Of a stretch of 64,000 bases of DNA, positions 48,238 through 56,605 are shown one piece after another. A program made the position numbers and the translations under genes. The notes beneath the pieces are model-generated. The model had not been told where the DNA came from. It ran no database searches and saw nothing but the letters and a program-made list of their open reading frames with translations. Origin of the DNA: Sphaerimonospora cavernae (GTDB lineage Bacteria > Actinomycetota > Actinomycetes > Streptosporangiales > Streptosporangiaceae); assembly GCF_042435035.1 (NCBI RefSeq), contig NZ_JBHMQT010000012.1, positions 26,370-90,369 on the forward strand. The letters are read 5' to 3'. Position 1 is the stretch's first letter; each line of letters opens with the position of its first letter.

Positions 48238-49308
48238 ATGACGCAGCAAAACAATCTTGATCACTATCAGCAGGTTCAGACGGAGATGGTCTCGCGCGCG
48301 CTGGCGCAGTGGCGCCCCTTCGTCACCGACCAGGTAGCCGTGATCACGGGTGGTGCGCGAGGCATCGGCAAGGTCTTGGCGCAGGGTCTGCTCGAAGCGG
48401 GTGCGAAGGTCGTCTGCGCGGATGTCACGTGGAAGGACGCGGACGAGTTCCGCGACCGACTGGACTCCTCGGGCCGGGGACTCGGCCTGGAGATGGACGT
48501 GACGAGCGACGAATCAGTGCGTGCCGCATACGACGCGGTGCTCGACAGGTTCGGCAGGGTCGACACGCTGATCAACAATGCGGGGCTGGTGTCGGAGACG
48601 CTGTTCGCGCCGAAGGGCAAGGTGCCCACGTTGGAAACGACGGACCAGGACTGGCAGCGCATGTTCGGCGTGAACGTGTTCGGCACCGTTCGGGTTATCC
48701 AGACCTTCGTCAAGGCGATGCTCGATCAGGGCAACGGAAGCATCGTGAACGTGGTGAGCAGCGGCGTCCTGATGGAGTCGGTCGGCGGCGGCTACTTCGC
48801 CACGCGTCCTTGGACCACCGAGATGCCCTACCAGGCCAGCAAGGCCTCGTTGACCACGCTGACGTTCTACCTGGCGGAGGAGTTGAAGCGGACCGGCATC
48901 GCGGTCAACGCGTTCATGCCGGGGCACACCCGTGCATCCTGGTTCGACGACACCGCTCGGGCCATCAGCAGCGAGGGCCGGATCTACGCGCTTCGACCGA
49001 TGGCGCCGCAGCATGTGCTTCCGCTCGTCCTGTTCCTCGCCGCCCAGGCCTCGTCGCAGTCGGGTGAGCCGGCGACCGGCCGTCTCTACCACGTGCCCGA
49101 CTGGAACTACGACCACGGTTACGGCGGACTGCAGTCGTGGGGCGACTACGACCTTCCTGAGGACATCGAGGCGGGGTATCGCGAACTCGAGGCGGCGATG
49201 CCCGACTATTGGCGTTCCGGCCTGGCGAGGGCCCGGTTCGACGCCGAGCGCGTCGCGTACGCCGCGGGTATGGACAAGATCAAGAGTGCCCAGGAAGGTG
49301 CACGGTAG
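48238..49308 (+). CDS. SDR-family dehydrogenase with C-terminal extension
   Basis: A 356-residue short-chain dehydrogenase. NAD(P) motif TGGARGIG is at 37-44, NNAG at about 113-116 and the catalytic YQASK at 198-202 with serines in VVSSG. An N-terminal lead of 30 residues and a C-terminal part of about 75 residues rich in Tyr, Trp and Asp make it much longer than the usual 250-270. In this operon it should oxidise the cis-dihydrodiol to a catechol. ATG 48238 has GGAGG six bases upstream. Confidence 0.85.
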   Translation: MTQQNNLDHYQQVQTEMVSRALAQWRPFVTDQVAVITGGARGIGKVLAQGLLEAGAKVVCADVTWKDADEFRDRLDSSGRGLGLEMDVTSDESVRAAYDAVLDRFGRVDTLINNAGLVSETLFAPKGKVPTLETTDQDWQRMFGVNVFGTVRVIQTFVKAMLDQGNGSIVNVVSSGVLMESVGGGYFATRPWTTEMPYQASKASLTTLTFYLAEELKRTGIAVNAFMPGHTRASWFDDTARAISSEGRIYALRPMAPQHVLPLVLFLAAQASSQSGEPATGRLYHVPDWNYDHGYGGLQSWGDYDLPEDIEAGYRELEAAMPDYWRSGLARARFDAERVAYAAGMDKIKSAQEGAR

Positions 49309-49310
49309 CC

Positions 49311-50057
49311 GTGTACTTCACCGCTCAAGACGGAGTGCGGCTGCATTTCGACGACCGCGGCAGCGGCGAACCGGTCGTGATGATCCACGGAGCCGCGGGC
49401 TCCGGGATGTCGTTCGATGCCCTGGCCGAGCACCTGCGGCGCGACTTCCGGGTCGTGACCGTCGACCTGCGCGGCCTGTCACGCAGCGACCGGGTTGAGA
49501 CCATCGGTGCCACCGCATGGTGCGACGACACGGTCGGCATCGCGGACTTCCTCGGGCTGGACACCTTCCACCTGGTGGGATGCTCCTTGGGCGCCCGGAT
49601 CGCGGGCCGGATCGCGCGCGACAACGCCGATCGGGTCAAGAGCCTGTCGGTGGACGCGCCGCTGCTGTCGGTCACCCGTGACGGCGGCAGTTCGCTGAAC
49701 CGCCGGTTCGAAGATCTCGATCACGCGGCACCGGAAGACCTGGAGAAGTGGCAGCGATACCACGGTGACGACTGGCGCGGCGCGGTGTCGTTCTACGGGC
49801 GGGTGCGCAACGACCCCGGCCTGCAGACCCATCTCACCATCCGGCCGTGGCTGCCGGAGTTGACGCTGCCCACGCTCATCACCAGGGGCTGCATCGATGA
49901 CTCGGTCCACCCCTTGGCGCACTGCATCGAATGGCACAGCGCGCATCCCGCCTCGTGGCTGTGGATCGCACCCGGCACCCGCTTCTCGCTGACCCAGCGC
50001 CTACCGGCCGAGTTCGCCGACATCTACCGCCGCTTCGTCGCTGAAGCGACCAGATAG
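49311..50057 (+). CDS. Alpha/beta-hydrolase fold protein (meta-cleavage hydrolase-like, catalytic His not seen)
   Basis: A 248-residue alpha/beta hydrolase: the oxyanion region MIHGAAGSG, nucleophile elbow GCSLGA with serine 92, and an acid-loop candidate RGCIDDSVHP. The usual G-x-G-H near the end is replaced by PGTRFSLTQRLPAEF, so the catalytic histidine is missing or displaced. In gene order it stands where the BphD/MhpC hydrolase of meta-cleavage products is expected. GTG 49311 starts 2 bases after the SDR stop, with AGGAAGG rather far upstream. Confidence 0.8.
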   Translation: MYFTAQDGVRLHFDDRGSGEPVVMIHGAAGSGMSFDALAEHLRRDFRVVTVDLRGLSRSDRVETIGATAWCDDTVGIADFLGLDTFHLVGCSLGARIAGRIARDNADRVKSLSVDAPLLSVTRDGGSSLNRRFEDLDHAAPEDLEKWQRYHGDDWRGAVSFYGRVRNDPGLQTHLTIRPWLPELTLPTLITRGCIDDSVHPLAHCIEWHSAHPASWLWIAPGTRFSLTQRLPAEFADIYRRFVAEATR

Positions 50058-50073
50058 GCACGCGGAGGTTTCA

Positions 50074-51003
50074 ATGGAACGATCACCGGTAATCGGCCTT
50101 GGCTACCTTGTGGTGCATTCGGACCAGCGGGAGGCCTGGCACGGTTTCGCGACCGATGTGCTCGGGATGTCCGCACAGCGGAGTGGCACCGGCGACCTGC
50201 TGCTCCGGATGGATGAGCGCATCGCACGGATCATCGTCAGCACGCCGCCGCGGGAGCGGCCCGCCGGCGCGAAGGCGTCGGTCGTCGTCGGCTGGGAATG
50301 CCCGAGCGAGGCCGAGTGGCAGCGCGCTGCGAAGGTGATCGAGAAGTCGGGGCTGACTATCGCATCCGCGCCGGAAACCGATTGGTACACCGAAGCCTTC
50401 AGCTGCGTCGATCCGGCCGGGGTGCAGTGCGAGTTCTTCTACGGCGGCAAGGTCGACCCGGCCAACCACTTCGTGTCGCCGACCGGTGTGCGGTTCGTCA
50501 CCGGCACGCAAGGACTGGGACATGTCACGGTGAGCACCCCGCTGTGTCGAGAGTCGGTCGAGTTCTACAGCGATGTTCTCGGCTACCAGATTCGCGAAAC
50601 GAAGATCACCGGCGAGGAGCGATCGTGGCGATGGGCGTTTTTGAGCCCGAGTGAGCGTGAGCACAGCATCGCCGTGATGGACACGGGGCGGGACGGGCAA
50701 CTGATGCACGTCCTCGTCGAGGTCAGCGACCTGGATTCGGTCGGGCGGGCGATGGACAGGTGTCTTGACGGATTGGCGCCGATACGTGTGTCGCTGGGGC
50801 GGCACTGGAACGACGAGATGGTCTCGTTCTACGTGCGCACGCCTTCCGGATTCGACGTCGAGTACGGATACGGCGGACGGAAGATCGACTCCGCCGAATG
50901 GAGCCGCCGCGCCCAGGGTGGCGGTGGCGCGGTCAGCCTGTGGGGACACCGGGTGGTCCGCCCGGACGGCACCCTGGGCCCTCAAATCGGCAGCGGACAC
51001 TGA
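50074..51003 (+). CDS. Extradiol (catechol-type) dioxygenase, two-domain BphC-like
   Basis: A 309-residue two-domain type I extradiol dioxygenase. The C-terminal domain carries the Fe(II) ligands H150 (GLGHVTV), H212 (QLMHVLVEV) and E263 (FDVEYGYGG), and H197 and H244 stand at the positions of the catalytic histidines of BphC. The N-terminal VOC domain lacks metal ligands, as usual. It cleaves the catechol produced by the dioxygenase and SDR. ATG 50074 follows GGAGG. Confidence 0.92.
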   Translation: MERSPVIGLGYLVVHSDQREAWHGFATDVLGMSAQRSGTGDLLLRMDERIARIIVSTPPRERPAGAKASVVVGWECPSEAEWQRAAKVIEKSGLTIASAPETDWYTEAFSCVDPAGVQCEFFYGGKVDPANHFVSPTGVRFVTGTQGLGHVTVSTPLCRESVEFYSDVLGYQIRETKITGEERSWRWAFLSPSEREHSIAVMDTGRDGQLMHVLVEVSDLDSVGRAMDRCLDGLAPIRVSLGRHWNDEMVSFYVRTPSGFDVEYGYGGRKIDSAEWSRRAQGGGGAVSLWGHRVVRPDGTLGPQIGSGH

Positions 51004-51049
51004 CCAGCCGAAAAACAACTCCAGATACAGAAAGGGGCTGTGCGAAGAC

Positions 51050-51478
51050 ATGCCAGCCAACATCGACGCGATCGTCGCCGAGATTCACAGCCATCTGGCG
51101 GCGGAGAATGCGCAAGATCTCGACGAGCTCCTCGACGGGATGACGGAGGACTGCTTCAACCTGGTCGTCCCGGACCCACATCGGCTCTACGCCGGCCCGG
51201 AGGAGGTGGCGCGGCGCTACCGCGGGCTGTGGGCGACATTCCCCGACCTGAAGGTGCAGATGCGCCGCATCATCTCGGTTCAGGAGAACATCGCGGTGTC
51301 GGAACACACCCTGTCCGGCACTCATGGCGGGAGCCTGTTCGGGGTCCCGGCGACGGGCAGGCATGTCGAGGTCGAGACGGCCGTCGTCTGGGACATCGTC
51401 GACGGACGCATCCGCGGCGAGACCGTCTACTTCGATCTCGCCACCATGTTGCGTCAGGTTGGTCATCTACAGCTCTAG
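51050..51478 (+). CDS. SnoaL/NTF2-like protein
   Basis: A 142-residue NTF2-fold protein: LLDGMTEDCFNLVVPDPHRLYAGPEEVARRYRG, then SEHTLSGTHGGSLFGVPATGRHVEVETAVVWDI and GRIRGETVYFD. This is the SnoaL-like polyketide cyclase/ester cyclase pattern. It could isomerise or hydrate a ring-cleavage product. ATG 51050 was chosen by homology; AAAGGGG lies 12 bases upstream. Confidence 0.78.
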   Translation: MPANIDAIVAEIHSHLAAENAQDLDELLDGMTEDCFNLVVPDPHRLYAGPEEVARRYRGLWATFPDLKVQMRRIISVQENIAVSEHTLSGTHGGSLFGVPATGRHVEVETAVVWDIVDGRIRGETVYFDLATMLRQVGHLQL

Positions 51479-51487
51479 GGGAAGGCC

Positions 51488-51724
51488 ATGACGGTTACGG
51501 ATCCCAGGATGGAAACACAAGTGGGTTGGAAGGTCACCCTCGACCAGGATGTCTGTCAGGGATATGCCTGCTGCGTGATGGCGGTGCCATCCGTCTTCGA
51601 CCTCGATGACGGCACCGGCAAGGCCATCGTGATCAACCCGGAGCCCGACGCTTCGTTGCGGTCCGCTGTGGAGGGCGCCGCGCGCGGCTGCCCGGTTCAC
51701 GCGATCAAGGTCGAGGCGCGCTGA
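51488..51724 (+). CDS. [3Fe-4S]-type ferredoxin
   Basis: A 78-residue ferredoxin. Cysteines at 23, 29 and 68 (CQGYACC and RGCP) match the C-x5-C-xn-CP pattern of actinobacterial single-cluster ferredoxins that serve P450s and Rieske oxygenases. ATG 51488 follows GGGGAAGG. It lies 3 bases before the reductase gene, so it probably shuttles electrons from that reductase to the Rieske dioxygenase. Confidence 0.87.
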   Translation: MTVTDPRMETQVGWKVTLDQDVCQGYACCVMAVPSVFDLDDGTGKAIVINPEPDASLRSAVEGAARGCPVHAIKVEAR

Positions 51725-51727
51725 GCG

Positions 51728-52915
51728 GTGAACCGAATCGTCATAGTCGGGGCCTCGGTGGCGGGGGTTCACGCCGCGGAGGCCCTGAGGGACCAGGGCT
51801 TCGATGGCGACGTAACCCTGGTCAGCGCCGAGGACACGCTTCCGTACGACCGTCCGCCGCTGTCGAAGGAGGCGCTGGCCGGGAAGGTGGGGGAGCAGGA
51901 CCTGCTGCTGCGCCCGAGCGGTTGGTACGCCGAGCAGGGCATCGAACTGATGCTCGGGCAGCCGGCCCGGCAGGTGGACGTCCGGGGCGGGTCGGTGCTG
52001 CTGGCCGGCGGTGCGTCGCTCGGCTACGACGGTCTGGTCCTCGCCACCGGCTCGGCCGCCCGGAGGCTGGACTCGATCAGTGGCGACACGGCGCGCATCC
52101 ACTTGATGCGCACGGCGCGCGACTGTGTCCGGCTGCGTGAGCGCCTCATCCCCGGTTCGCGATTGCTCGTGATCGGTGCCGGCTTCATCGGCCTCGAAGT
52201 CGCCGCGACCGCGCGTGAGCTCGGCGTCGAGGTGACCATCGTCGAGATCGGGCCCGCACCGCTCGCCGCCGTGCTGGGCACGCAGGTGGGCAACTGGTTC
52301 CAGCGGCTGCACGAACAGCGCGGTGTGTCGATACGGTGCGGGCAGTCGGTGCGGGCCATCGAAACCGTCGGCGACGGCAGCCGTGTGCACCTGGCCGGCG
52401 GAGACGTGATCGATGCCGATGCGATCGTGGCCGGCGTCGGGGCAGCCCCGGCGACCCGGTGGCTTCAGGGCAGTGGGATCGAGATGTCGGACGGCGGTGT
52501 CGCCTGCGACGAGCGGCTTCACGCATCGGCCCCTGGCGTCGTGGCCGCGGGCGACATCGCATGCTGGTACAACCCGCTGTTCGACGAACACATTCGGGTC
52601 GAGCACTGGACCAACGCCGTCGAGCAGGGACGTTTCGCGGCATTGTCCCTCCTGGGTGTCAGCGACGCGTCCTACGTGGGACCCCCGTACTTCTGGACGG
52701 ATCAGTTCACGGCCGGCACCAGGACCGTCGGCCGCATCAGCGGTGCGGACCGTGTCTGCGTCCGGCACGCGGACGACAACTCGCTCGTCGCGCTCTACGG
52801 GCGCGGCAATGTGCTACGCGCGGCAGTCTGCGTCAACTCACCGCGCGCGCTCATCGCCTGCCGCCGGGCGATCATGCAGCGCGCACCATGGCAGGACGCG
52901 TTGGCGGCCGTCTAG
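51728..52915 (+). CDS. FAD-dependent ferredoxin reductase
   Basis: A 395-residue pyridine-nucleotide oxidoreductase of the rhodocoxin/BphA4 type: IVGASVAGVHAAEAL for FAD near residue 4, YDRPPLSKE, the NAD-binding GAGFIGLEVAATA, and APGVVAAGDIACWYN before the C-terminal domain. It takes electrons from NAD(P)H and passes them to ferredoxin. GTG 51728 is right after the ferredoxin stop. Confidence 0.9.
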   Translation: MNRIVIVGASVAGVHAAEALRDQGFDGDVTLVSAEDTLPYDRPPLSKEALAGKVGEQDLLLRPSGWYAEQGIELMLGQPARQVDVRGGSVLLAGGASLGYDGLVLATGSAARRLDSISGDTARIHLMRTARDCVRLRERLIPGSRLLVIGAGFIGLEVAATARELGVEVTIVEIGPAPLAAVLGTQVGNWFQRLHEQRGVSIRCGQSVRAIETVGDGSRVHLAGGDVIDADAIVAGVGAAPATRWLQGSGIEMSDGGVACDERLHASAPGVVAAGDIACWYNPLFDEHIRVEHWTNAVEQGRFAALSLLGVSDASYVGPPYFWTDQFTAGTRTVGRISGADRVCVRHADDNSLVALYGRGNVLRAAVCVNSPRALIACRRAIMQRAPWQDALAAV

Positions 52916-52973
52916 CCGTCGACATCGTTCCAGGATCGTGTAAGACACCGTCACCAGCGACATGGGGTGAAAC

Positions 52974-53774
52974 ATGAACACACAGGCGCGTCCCGAGGCG
53001 GTGCAGGCACTGCTCGGCGCCTACCGCACGGGTCAGCCAATCGAGCCGCTGACGGAACGCTTTCCCGGACTGGACGTCGACGACGCGTACGCGATCCAGG
53101 TCGGGCAGGTCGAGCAGTGGCAGCGGGACGGCGCGGTGGTCAAGGGCTACAAGGTGGGGTTGAGTTCGGCGGCGATGCAGCGCCAGCTTGGCGTGGACCA
53201 GCCGGACTTCGGTCACCTGACGGGCGGGATGTTCCACCTGGAGACGCAGCCGATCGACCTGTCGGCGTTCGTGGCACCGAAGGTGGAGCCGGAGATCGCC
53301 TTCGTCCTGGGGAAACCGTTGCGCGGCCCTGGCGTCACGGTGGCCGAGGCGATGGCGGCCGTGGAGTTCATGGTCCCGGCGTTGGAGATCATCGACTCCC
53401 GCGTCCGGGACTGGAAGATCAAGCTGGTCGACACGATCGCGGACAACGCATCCTCTGGTGGCGTGGTGCTGGGTAGCACCGCGACCTCGCTCTCGCAGGT
53501 GGACGTCCGCCTGATAGGCGGGGTGCTGCGCCGCAATGGGGAGGTTGTCGGTACCGGTGCGGGGGGAGCGGTGCTGGGGTCGCCTCTGAACGCGCTGGTG
53601 TGGCTGGTCAACACGCTCGGCGCGCGCGGGGTGACGCTGCAGGCCGGGCATGTGGTGCTGCCCGGGTCGATCACCGCTGCCGTTCCGGTGGCTGCCGGTG
53701 ATGTGACGACTGCGACGTTCGCCAGGCTCGGTTCGGTGACAGCCCGGTTCTCGAAAGTAGGCGGAGCCCGGTGA
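52974..53774 (+). CDS. 2-keto-4-pentenoate hydratase
   Basis: A 266-residue hydratase: VVKGYKVGLSSAAMQRQLGVDQPD, KVEPEIAFVLGKPLRGPGV, ADNASSGGVVLGS and GAGGAVLGSPLNALVWLVN are the family blocks with the metal glutamates. It hydrates 2-hydroxypenta-2,4-dienoate (or a substituted form) to 4-hydroxy-2-oxovalerate. Followed by the acetaldehyde dehydrogenase and aldolase genes, the standard lower meta-cleavage order. Paralogue of the gene at 44326. Confidence 0.88.
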   Translation: MNTQARPEAVQALLGAYRTGQPIEPLTERFPGLDVDDAYAIQVGQVEQWQRDGAVVKGYKVGLSSAAMQRQLGVDQPDFGHLTGGMFHLETQPIDLSAFVAPKVEPEIAFVLGKPLRGPGVTVAEAMAAVEFMVPALEIIDSRVRDWKIKLVDTIADNASSGGVVLGSTATSLSQVDVRLIGGVLRRNGEVVGTGAGGAVLGSPLNALVWLVNTLGARGVTLQAGHVVLPGSITAAVPVAAGDVTTATFARLGSVTARFSKVGGAR

Positions 53775-53862
53775 CAGCAGCCCACGTCCGGACATTTCTG
53801 GGATCCTCTCGATCCTGTCGGCGACCGGGACCGAACCCACGATCGAGAAAGGTGAGGACGCC

Positions 53863-54759
53863 GTGAGCAAGATCAGCGCGGCCATCGTCGGGCCTGGGAA
53901 CATCGGCACCGACCTGCTGATCAAACTGCTGCGCAGCGACGTCATCGACGTCCATTCCATGGTCGGGGTGGACCCGGCCTCCGACGGCCTGGCCCGGGCC
54001 CGCGACCTGGACGTGACGGCATCGGCGGGCGGGGTGGACTGGCTGCTGGCCCAAGACCCCCTGCCCGACCTGGTGTTCGAGGCCACCTCCGCCAAGGCGC
54101 ACCTGGCCAACGCCCCGCGCTATGCCGAGGCCGGGATCACGGCGATCGACCTCACCCCCGCCGCCGCCGGGCCGTTCGTGTGCCCGCCGGTCAATCTGGA
54201 CACGCTGTCCGACGCACCCAACCTCAACATGATCACCTGCGGCGGGCAGGCGACGATCCCGATCGTGCACGCCGTCTCCCGGGTGGTCCCCGTCGTCTAC
54301 GCCGAGATCGTCGCCTCGATCGCCTCCCGCTCGGCCGGCCCGGGCACCCGCGCGAACATCGACGAGTTCACCCAGACCACGGCCGGCGCCATCGAACAGG
54401 TCGGCGGCGCGGCCAAGGGCAAGGCGATCATCATCCTGAACCCGGTCACCCCACCCATGATCATGCGGGACACGGTGTTCTGCGCGATCCCCGAAGACGC
54501 CGACACCGGCGCGATCGCCGAGTCGGTCCATCAGATGGTCGGCGAGGTGGCCGCCTACGTGCCCGGCTACACGCTGCGCGCCGAACCGCAGTTCGACCCC
54601 CCGCGCGACATCTGGAACGGCATGGCCCGCGTCGCCGTCTTCCTCGAGGTCCGCGGCAACGGCGACTACCTGCCGCCCTGGGCCGGCAACCTGGACATCA
54701 TGACCGCCGCCGCCGCCCGGGTGGGCGAGCAACTCGCCCGCAGGAAGGTGACCGCGTGA
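53863..54759 (+). CDS. Acetaldehyde dehydrogenase (acylating)
   Basis: A 298-residue CoA-acylating aldehyde dehydrogenase of the MhpF/BphJ/DmpF type: AIVGPGNIGTDLLIKLL binds NAD, and catalytic cysteine 126 is in MITCGGQATIPIV; PVTPPMIMRDTVF and YVPGYTLRAEP follow. It takes the aldehyde channelled from the aldolase and forms acetyl-CoA or propionyl-CoA. GTG 53863 has AAAGG upstream. Its end overlaps the aldolase start (GTGA), as expected for a physical complex. Confidence 0.93.
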   Translation: MSKISAAIVGPGNIGTDLLIKLLRSDVIDVHSMVGVDPASDGLARARDLDVTASAGGVDWLLAQDPLPDLVFEATSAKAHLANAPRYAEAGITAIDLTPAAAGPFVCPPVNLDTLSDAPNLNMITCGGQATIPIVHAVSRVVPVVYAEIVASIASRSAGPGTRANIDEFTQTTAGAIEQVGGAAKGKAIIILNPVTPPMIMRDTVFCAIPEDADTGAIAESVHQMVGEVAAYVPGYTLRAEPQFDPPRDIWNGMARVAVFLEVRGNGDYLPPWAGNLDIMTAAAARVGEQLARRKVTA

Positions 54760-55844
54760 CCGCGACCAGTGCAAGCACCGCAACCACCGTGACCGGCTTG
54801 ACCTCCGCGCAGACCGGCACGGTGCCCGACAAGATCAGGATCACCGACTCCACGCTGCGGGACGGCAGCCACGCGATGGCCCACCGCTTCACCGAGGAGC
54901 AGGTGCGCGGTGTCGTGCACGCCCTCGACCGAGCCGGGGTGGAGGTCATCGAAGTCACTCACGGCGACGGGCTGGGCGGTTCCTCCTTCAACTACGGCTT
55001 CTCCCTCGAAGACGACATCACACTGGTCGCCGCCGCCGCGGACGAGGCGAAAAACGCGAAGATCGCCGTACTGCTGCTGCCCGGCCTCGGCACCGTGGAA
55101 AACCTGAAGAAGGCCCGCGCCGCCGGTGCGTCGGTCGCCAGGATCGCCACCCACTGCACCGAAGCCGACGTCTCCCTCCAGCACTTCGCCGCCGCCCGCG
55201 AGCTGGGCATGGAGACCGTGGGCTTCCTGATGCTGTCCCACCGGATCGGCCCCGACGAGCTCGCCGAGCAGGCCCGGATCATGGTGGACGGCGGCGCTCA
55301 GTGCGTGTACGTGGTCGACTCCGCCGGGGCACTCGTGCTCGGCGAGGCGCAGGCGCGGATCAGCGCGCTGGTCGCCGAGATCGGCCATCAAGCGCAGGTC
55401 GGCTTCCATGGCCACCAGAACCTTTCCCTCGGCGTCGCCAACTCGGTGCTCGCCACCCAGAACGGTGCCCGCCAGATCGACGGCGCCCTGTGCGCGCTCG
55501 GCGCGGGAGCCGGCAACTCCCCCACCGAGGTGCTGGTCGCCACCTTCGAACGGCTCGGCATCCCCACCGGAGTCGACGTGCAGGGGGCGCTGGCCGCCGC
55601 CGAGGACGTGGTCAAGCCGTTCCTGCGCCGCCTGCCGTTCGCCGATCGCTCATCGATCACCCAGGGCTACGCGGGGGTGTACTCCAGCTTCCTGCTGCAC
55701 GCCGAACGCGCCGCCGAGCGGTACGGTGTGCCTGCCCACGAGATCCTGCAACGAGTCGGCGAGGCCGGGTACGTCGGCGGTCAGGAAGACATGATCATCG
55801 ACGTCGCCCTCCAACTCGTCGCCGAGCGCGAACGCGCTGCCTGA
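54756..55844 (+). CDS. 4-hydroxy-2-oxovalerate aldolase
   Basis: A 362-residue DmpG/MhpE/BphI-type aldolase. KIRITDSTLRDGSHAMAH has the metal aspartate and catalytic residues, EVTHGDGLGGSSFNYGF follows, FHGHQNLSLGVANS gives the two metal histidines, and DmpG-type communication-domain residues lie near the end. It splits 4-hydroxy-2-oxovalerate to pyruvate and acetaldehyde, which is passed to the partner dehydrogenase. An unusual Thr/Ala/Ser-rich 25-residue N-terminus precedes the conserved part. Confidence 0.93.
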   Translation: MTATSASTATTVTGLTSAQTGTVPDKIRITDSTLRDGSHAMAHRFTEEQVRGVVHALDRAGVEVIEVTHGDGLGGSSFNYGFSLEDDITLVAAAADEAKNAKIAVLLLPGLGTVENLKKARAAGASVARIATHCTEADVSLQHFAAARELGMETVGFLMLSHRIGPDELAEQARIMVDGGAQCVYVVDSAGALVLGEAQARISALVAEIGHQAQVGFHGHQNLSLGVANSVLATQNGARQIDGALCALGAGAGNSPTEVLVATFERLGIPTGVDVQGALAAAEDVVKPFLRRLPFADRSSITQGYAGVYSSFLLHAERAAERYGVPAHEILQRVGEAGYVGGQEDMIIDVALQLVAERERAA

Positions 55845-56605
55845 GACGATCAAGCACCATGGTCTGCGGCAGTTGAGGCCAGCCGTCGTATGCGCCGCCA
55901 TGATCACCGATGCCGGCACCCTACTTACTCGGCGGATAAAGATCTCGGCAAGGGCCCCGGCCATCAGGGCGGAACCCATGGTCATCGTTTTTCCGCTGCG
56001 CTCTCATCTGGTACGTCGCCTTACCGGGGCGGCTTGACGGTAAGCACCACGTTCTCCACTGCGACATCCCCGGGCCCGTTCCATGGCGGCCTGAATCTGC
56101 CTCCACCAGATCAGGGACCGCGCGGCCCGCCCGCCGGCACCGCGCTCGTTCTCGTCCATTTCCAGAAGATCAGCTAAAAGTCGGTAGGAAAACCTCATTG
56201 CGTTGAGGTCTACACGCTCCTGCCGTTACCTCACGCCGGTCCCGCAGGTCAATCCCTATCCCATGAGCATAGTTCGCCTGGTTGCCTGAGAAACTCGGGC
56301 GAAGCACGTAGAAGCCTTGACGCCACATCGAGCCCGTGTAGAATCACTAAACAGGCAAACTGGACTAGTGGCCTAGCCACTAGCCCTTAGCGTAGCCACT
56401 CGACAACATCTACCTTTAATCACCCCACTGGCCCAGCAATTGGCATCCACCGGACACCATACGGCTGAGAGCGTTGCTATATGTGGCGCCCTCGCGAAAG
56501 AAGCAGGCGTCTTGCCAGACGGAAGTGATCGGCGATGGCTGTAGCGAGACCAGGTGGGGACGGCGGGCTGCTCTTAGCGGGCCGCCGCACGCAAACGAGG
56601 TATGC
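55845..56605. other. Intergenic region upstream of the ABC importer operon
   Basis: About 760 bases. It holds a small hairpin ACCTCA-ttgcgt-TGAGGT (56192-56209) and the strong promoter-operator at 56317-56383. The rest shows no supported gene; open frames here have odd composition and no ribosome site. From the operator to the permease start the leader would be about 250 bases, long enough for unseen regulation. Confidence 0.6.
56317..56383 (+). promoter_or_regulatory. Promoter plus perfect CTAGTGG/CCACTAG operator of the importer operon
   Basis: TTGACG (56317-56322), a 16-base spacer and TAGAAT (56339-56344) form a good housekeeping-type promoter. The perfect inverted repeat CTAGTGGC-cta-GCCACTAG (56365-56383) lies some 13-32 bases after the expected start, and a half-site GTAGCCACT follows at 56392-56400. 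It matches the control region at 45425-45480 in promoter sequence, spacing and operator. Confidence 0.72.

Noticed and set aside
55650..55985. Minus-strand frame beginning in the gap after the aldolase gene
   Set aside because: Most of it is antisense to the aldolase gene; the 40 residues outside show no homology that I recognise.
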